Assembly (NCBI GenBank): GCA_900551615.1
Contig: URWN01000060.1
Coordinates: forward strand, 1-6,199
From: an uncultured Clostridium sp.
Lineage (GTDB): Bacteria; Bacillota; Clostridia; TANB77; CAG-508
DNA length: 6,199 nt
Reading direction: 5' to 3'
The first letter of the stretch is position 1. The number at the start of each line of letters is the position of its first letter. Below are positions 3,278 through 6,199 of this stretch, piece after piece. Under the pieces are notes generated by a model that did no database searches, had not been told where the DNA came from, and saw only the letters and a program-made list of their open reading frames with translations. The translations under genes were made by a program, and so were the position numbers.

Positions 3278-3302
3278 CAGAAATTAAGGTACTTAATTTC
3301 TG
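3278..3302. repeat. 25-bp palindrome
   Basis: CAGAAATTAAG-GTA-CTTAATTTCTG: 11-bp perfect arms around three bases. It has no T-run, so is unlikely to be a terminator; a protein-binding or cruciform site near the origin is more likely. Confidence 0.8.
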
Positions 3303-3332
3303 CCTAAACCCCGCCTGCTAGAAAATAAAAAA

Positions 3333-3348
3333 GGTACAATATTGTACC
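3333..3348. repeat. 16-bp perfect palindrome
   Basis: GGTACAATATTGTACC with no spacer, the form of a dimer-binding operator. GTAC also occurs at 3233-3245 in this area. Confidence 0.75.
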
Positions 3349-3426
3349 AACGTGAGACAGAAAATCAGTCTTGGCAGTTACCTGTTCATGTACTTTTTTT
3401 AATCACTGTTGAAGTGTTCATGGTCT

Positions 3427-3446
3427 GTCTTTGGACATCCAAAGAC
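3427..3446. repeat. 20-bp inverted repeat
   Basis: GTCTTTGGA-CA-TCCAAAGAC: nine-base perfect arms, two-base centre. It lies 70 bp before the first iteron. Confidence 0.78.
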
Positions 3447-3489
3447 GTTGCTTGCTACAACTGTAGACATTGATTTTACGAAGGGGTTT

Positions 3490-3606
3490 GGGGACGAAAG
3501 TCCTCAAAAAATAAAATGTATGCACAATACATTTTGACTTTGTATGCACAGGTATCGCAAGGGCTTTGTATGCACAAAGTCCTTAGGGGATTCCAGTGTA
3601 TGCACA
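3490..3606 (+). other. Iteron array of the replication origin
   Basis: TGTATGCACA occurs four times in the same orientation: 3517-3526, 3541-3550, 3567-3576 and 3597-3606 (starts 24, 26 and 30 bases apart). The last two extend to TGTATGCACAAAGTCCTTA. A GAAA-loop hairpin (GGGGAC/GTCCTC, 3490-3505) stands before them. Direct repeats next to an AT-rich block are the mark of a theta origin bound by the Rep protein. GTATGCACA inside each differs from the DnaA box TTATNCACA at one base, so DnaA may share the sites. Confidence 0.8.
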
Positions 3607-3689
3607 AAGTCCTTACTTGCTATTTTTAAAACCCCAAAAATGACCTAAAATCGCCGATTTTGAAGAAAATGGCATTTTTACGATTTTTG

Positions 3690-4100
3690 CGTCTTTTTAT
3701 TGTGCCCAAATTTCATTTTTAAAGTGCATTTTTTAATTAAAAATGTTGATCTAAAAAATTATTTTTGCATTTATTTAGTGCTCAATTTTTCAAAAATAAG
3801 TGATTAAAATTTTTGTTTTTGTCATTTTTATGTATCAAAAGTTTAATTTTAAAATCTATTTTTAATTAAAAATTGTTGATCTAGAAAAATATTTTTGCAC
3901 TTATTTTATGCCCGATTTTTTTTAAAAATGAGCGCTTAAAAATTTTATTTTTGTCATTTTTATGTGTCAAAATTTCAATTTTAAAATCTATTTTTAATTA
4001 AAAATTGTTGATCTAAAAAATTATTTTTGCATTTATTTAGTGCTCAATTTTTTCAAAAGTGAGTGCTTAAAATTTTTATTTTCGTCATTTTAATGTAACG
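3690..4100. repeat. AT-rich tandem repeats, three units of about 130 bp (probable unwinding element)
   Basis: GTTGATCTA, preceded by TTTTTAATTAAAAAT, recurs at 3745, 3875 and 4007 (130 and 132 bases apart), with flanking TATTTTTGCAYTTATTT and TTTTTRTGTRTCAAAA segments conserved in each. The composition is overwhelmingly A and T. Placed right next to the iterons, it is the likely duplex-opening region. No ORF. Confidence 0.75.
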
Positions 4101-4104
4101 AAAA

Positions 4105-4137
4105 ATTAAAAATCAGTGTTCGCTTTAAACACTGATT
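4105..4137 (-). terminator. Terminator of the rep/HTH operon
   Basis: Minus strand AATCAGTGTT, seven-base loop, AACACTGATT, then TTTTAATTTTT. The 10-bp perfect stem begins 18 bases after the HTH gene stop and shields the origin from transcription. Confidence 0.9.
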
Positions 4138-4155
4138 GTGTGCAATAAAGTCAGT

Positions 4156-4647
4156 TTATTTGGAAAATAAACGTGCAAAGAAACCTTTATTTTTTTCTTT
4201 TTCTAATTCATTTTTTAACTTTTCTATCTCATTTAACTGCTCTTTTTTTTCTCGATCTAGTTGTTCTTTTAATTGATTTATTTCTTTTGTCTGGTCTTTT
4301 TTCTGTTCCAATAAGAACGTTTTTTCTTTATTTTCTAACAACAATGATGTCATTTGTTCTGTTTTTACTTTCAATTCATCCTGCAAATTTATTATTTTAT
4401 TTTTCAAATCATTGACTTCTTTTCTCAAATTATCATTCTCTTCATGTGTCTGAATATCGTTTTGAATTTGAATCATTTGCCGACTTTCATTCAATATATC
4501 AATTGCAACATCATCTAAATAAGTAGTTCCATCCTGTTTCCATACATGATTTTCTAATCTTTCCTTATTTTTCTTTGAATTGAGTTGTTTATATACTGAT
4601 TGATGTGATTTGCCTACGAAATTTGCATATTCTTTAACAGTTTTCAT
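4156..4647 (-). CDS. 163-aa HTH plus coiled-coil plasmid protein
   Basis: Likely DNA-binding accessory or copy-control protein. Residues 1-50 (MKTVKEYANFVGKSHQSVYK... and HVWKQDGTTYLDDVAIDIL) look like the helix-turn-helix with small wing seen at the start of DUF536-type and RepB-associated plasmid proteins. Residues about 68-153 form a long coiled coil rich in E, K, L and N, suited to dimer or oligomer formation. The C-terminus GFFARLFSK is an aromatic-basic patch like the W/F-rich ends of those families. The start is secure, with AAAGGAG four bases before the ATG. It follows rep by 76 bp and precedes the operon terminator. The spacer holds repeated GTTG..CAAC sites, so autoregulation is likely. 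The family link is by pattern only. Confidence 0.75.
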   Translation of the reverse strand: MKTVKEYANFVGKSHQSVYKQLNSKKNKERLENHVWKQDGTTYLDDVAIDILNESRQMIQIQNDIQTHEENDNLRKEVNDLKNKIINLQDELKVKTEQMTSLLLENKEKTFLLEQKKDQTKEINQLKEQLDREKKEQLNEIEKLKNELEKEKNKGFFARLFSK

Positions 4648-4665
4648 GATTCTCCTTTATATATA

Positions 4666-4707
4666 GTTGATTCAACATGGTTGTGCAACGTTGCGCAACC
4701 GTTGCAT
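4666..4707 (-). promoter_or_regulatory. Operator array and promoter of HTH gene
   Basis: Successive sites: GTTGATTCAAC (4666-4676), GTTGTGCAAC (4680-4689), GTTGCGCAAC (4690-4699) and a half-site GTTGCAT (4701-4707). The third is a perfect palindrome. Two adjacent ones form a 22-bp near-perfect inverted repeat with one mismatch. On the minus strand TTGCAC, 17 bp, TATATA could be the promoter, with the sites on its -35 and spacer. However, its start would fall at the ribosome site, so an upstream TATAAA near 4715-4720 is an alternative. Confidence 0.65.
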
Positions 4708-4723
4708 ATAGTGTTATTTTATA

Positions 4724-6199
4724 CTATTTTTTGTTGTTTTTTAACCACATCATTCTGTAATACGCATATCCAATAATATTTTCATCTTCTTGTACTTCCA
4801 TTACTGTTTCTAATTCATTTAAAGACATATTATTGATTTTTTCCAATGTGCTTTTAGGAAGTTGAATCATTACGTTAACTGTATCTGAATCACTCCTGGT
4901 CTTAATAATATTCTGAGGAATAAAATGACCTCTCGGAATCTCATTTTGATTAGATTTCTTAACTTTTTTATTCTCGTCCCACCACTTATATACAGTTGGT
5001 TTTGTTAAACCTGTATCACGAATACAATCTGCTTTTTTCCCTTCCGGATGTTCTAATCTCCATTTTTGAACTATTGATTGCTTCGTTGGAGCACCTTCTT
5101 TGTTAATCCATCCATTTGGATCATCATAATTTAAATCCCTTGTAAATCTAGCTATCTTCAAGTGTTGATCTTGTTTTCGGCCATTACGTTTATTTCTTTC
5201 GATTCGAATATTCGTTAATTTCTCGATATCTTTTAAAGGAAAAGTATTGTATCGTTCATCATAACACTCTAAAGCTGATTTAATATCTTCCTCTGTAAAT
5301 GGTTCTTTTTCATTTAAACCGTTTAGAAACGGTATCAAATCAATTGCATCCTGTTCTATCTCATCTTTAGATAAACCACATTTTATGCCATAAATCACCA
5401 ATGTCATAATACAAAAATATCTGTGGCCATAACTGGCTCCATTTTCTTCTTTTTTTATTTGCTGGATCCACCAGTCGTATAAATCACGTTTTACTGTCCA
5501 ATAGCTTCTTATACCCTTTACAACCTTATTTTCATACCATTCCGGATATTTTTCTTTTGCCTGATCCAGTGTTAATTTACTTTCCTTGAATAATTTTTTT
5601 TCATCAATCTCAATTTTAGTGGGAACAAAACGATTCAAATACTCTATGTTGACTGGATGCTGGTTTACTCTATACACTTCCACTCTATCCAGTGGAGCAT
5701 TCTTTTTACATTTGCCACCCAATATTCTAAAAGGCTGATTGATTCCTTGTTTTTGTACCTTCTCATCAACAGAAGTATTTTTGTTCCACATTTTTTCAGT
5801 TAAAGAGTATTTAAATTCCTTTAATTGAAGCTTCAAATTAGGGAACAATGGTACTGGTTCTTCAAAAACATAATATAAATGTATCCCATGACCACTTAAA
5901 GCCACGTAATTTGGTAATGGATAATAATCAAATTCTTTATTAAATGCAGCATAAAAGAAATTATTCAAACTATTATCTGTAACACCATCAATATCAAATA
6001 TCATTGCACACATTTTAGAAGCTCTATCAGATGTATACTTTGCTCCAAAGTAAGTTATACCATTCATTACACAAAAATCTGCATTCACAAGCTCATTTTG
6101 ATAGATTTCTTCAAACTTATCTTCAAACATAATTCTGAAATGGCCATGATCTTCGTTCTCATTCTTATAATAGGCAATTGGATTTGCTTTGAAACTTCC
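4724..6199 (-). CDS. Plasmid replication protein, AEP primase-polymerase type (main part; continues at 1-169)
   Basis: Initiator and probable primer synthesis enzyme of the plasmid. On the circle the gene runs from ATG at 169 down through 1, across the join, to a stop at 4724: 529 aa (numbering from that start). The archaeo-eukaryotic primase core is visible. IFDIDG with D107 and D109 is the metal-binding DxD. SGHGIHLYY with H142 and H145 is the second motif. VDEKVQKQGINQPFRILGG (D183, R196) is the third acidic motif with its basic partner. Residues about 290-355 look like a helical PriCT-type primase C-terminal region. Residues 411-447 (QSIVQKWRLEHPEGKKADCI, then LTKPTVYKWW) form a helix-turn-helix likely to bind DNA. 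The internal Met at 6130 is not the start, because the frame is open for 61 more codons upstream. No separate helicase domain is seen. The family assignment is strong; iteron binding is inferred. Confidence 0.88.
   Translation of the reverse strand, partial: GSFKANPIAYYKNENEDHGHFRIMFEDKFEEIYQNELVNADFCVMNGITYFGAKYTSDRASKMCAMIFDIDGVTDNSLNNFFYAAFNKEFDYYPLPNYVALSGHGIHLYYVFEEPVPLFPNLKLQLKEFKYSLTEKMWNKNTSVDEKVQKQGINQPFRILGGKCKKNAPLDRVEVYRVNQHPVNIEYLNRFVPTKIEIDEKKLFKESKLTLDQAKEKYPEWYENKVVKGIRSYWTVKRDLYDWWIQQIKKEENGASYGHRYFCIMTLVIYGIKCGLSKDEIEQDAIDLIPFLNGLNEKEPFTEEDIKSALECYDERYNTFPLKDIEKLTNIRIERNKRNGRKQDQHLKIARFTRDLNYDDPNGWINKEGAPTKQSIVQKWRLEHPEGKKADCIRDTGLTKPTVYKWWDENKKVKKSNQNEIPRGHFIPQNIIKTRSDSDTVNVMIQLPKSTLEKINNMSLNELETVMEVQEDENIIGYAYYRMMWLKNNKK
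6145..6199. repeat. Terminal overlap, copy 2 (circular molecule)
   Basis: Exact copy of 1-55. Collapsing the two copies keeps the replication gene open from 4724 upward through 6144 and on to 169, which supports circularity independently of the repeat itself. Confidence 0.95.

Noticed and set aside
3061..3446. Rolling-circle origin
   Set aside because: No HUH-type Rep (the Rep has AEP motifs instead) and no recognised nick sequence; iterons favour theta replication.
3517..4100. CRISPR array
   Set aside because: Iterons are only 10 bp with short, related spacers, and the 130-bp units are tandem repeats; no cas genes.
4173..4415. Plus-strand ORF of 80 codons rich in F and L
   Set aside because: Mirror image of the K/E-rich coiled coil on the minus strand.

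Overview
The window is a complete small circular plasmid. The last 55 bases (6145-6199) are identical to the first 55 (1-55), so it closes into a circle of 6,144 bp and the replication gene runs across the join. The host is very probably a low-GC Gram-positive (Firmicutes, Bacilli-like). The signs are strong AGGAGG-type ribosome sites, TTG and GTG starts, extended -10 promoters, a perfect CcpA cre site and AT-rich codon use. I cannot name a species. No relaxase, partition ATPase, resistance gene or transposase is visible, so this is a cryptic plasmid that appears to rely on toxin-antitoxin modules for stability.

Replication block (minus strand, about 740 down through 1, across the join to 4105). 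A leader with a 15-codon ORF and two mutually exclusive hairpins (574-665) precedes a 118-aa C4-cysteine protein. This overlaps by 11 nt the start of a 529-aa primase-polymerase (AEP) replication protein. Next comes a 163-aa HTH plus coiled-coil protein behind its own array of GTTG..CAAC operators, and a strong terminator (4105-4137). Beyond the terminator is the likely theta origin: three ~130-bp AT-rich tandem units (about 3690-4100) and four TGTATGCACA iterons (3517-3606), which also resemble DnaA boxes. Several perfect palindromes and hairpins with TATTTAT loops follow (2844-3446).

Stability block (1146-2463). Two type I toxin-antitoxin modules share the same layout. Each has a minus-strand toxin mRNA and a convergent plus-strand antisense RNA, with terminators between them. 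The antisense RNA carries a 23-24-nt repeat of the toxin translation-start region, split by a two-base mismatch, as in par of pAD1. Their antisense promoters match over 43 bp with one difference, and their mRNA promoters share 22 identical bases. The toxins and the recognition repeats are unrelated, so one regulatory chassis carries two different toxins. A third copy of the upstream box found in both modules sits just before the replication operon, hinting at common control.

Accessory genes. A 65-aa two-helix membrane protein (844-1041, plus strand) lies behind a promoter containing a perfect cre box and a 14-codon leader coupled by ATGA. A 105-aa multi-helix membrane protein (1588-1905, minus strand) lies between the toxin modules. 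Neither is recognised. A likely small structured RNA (about 2563-2697, plus strand) with its own good promoter and terminator sits between the second module and the origin region.
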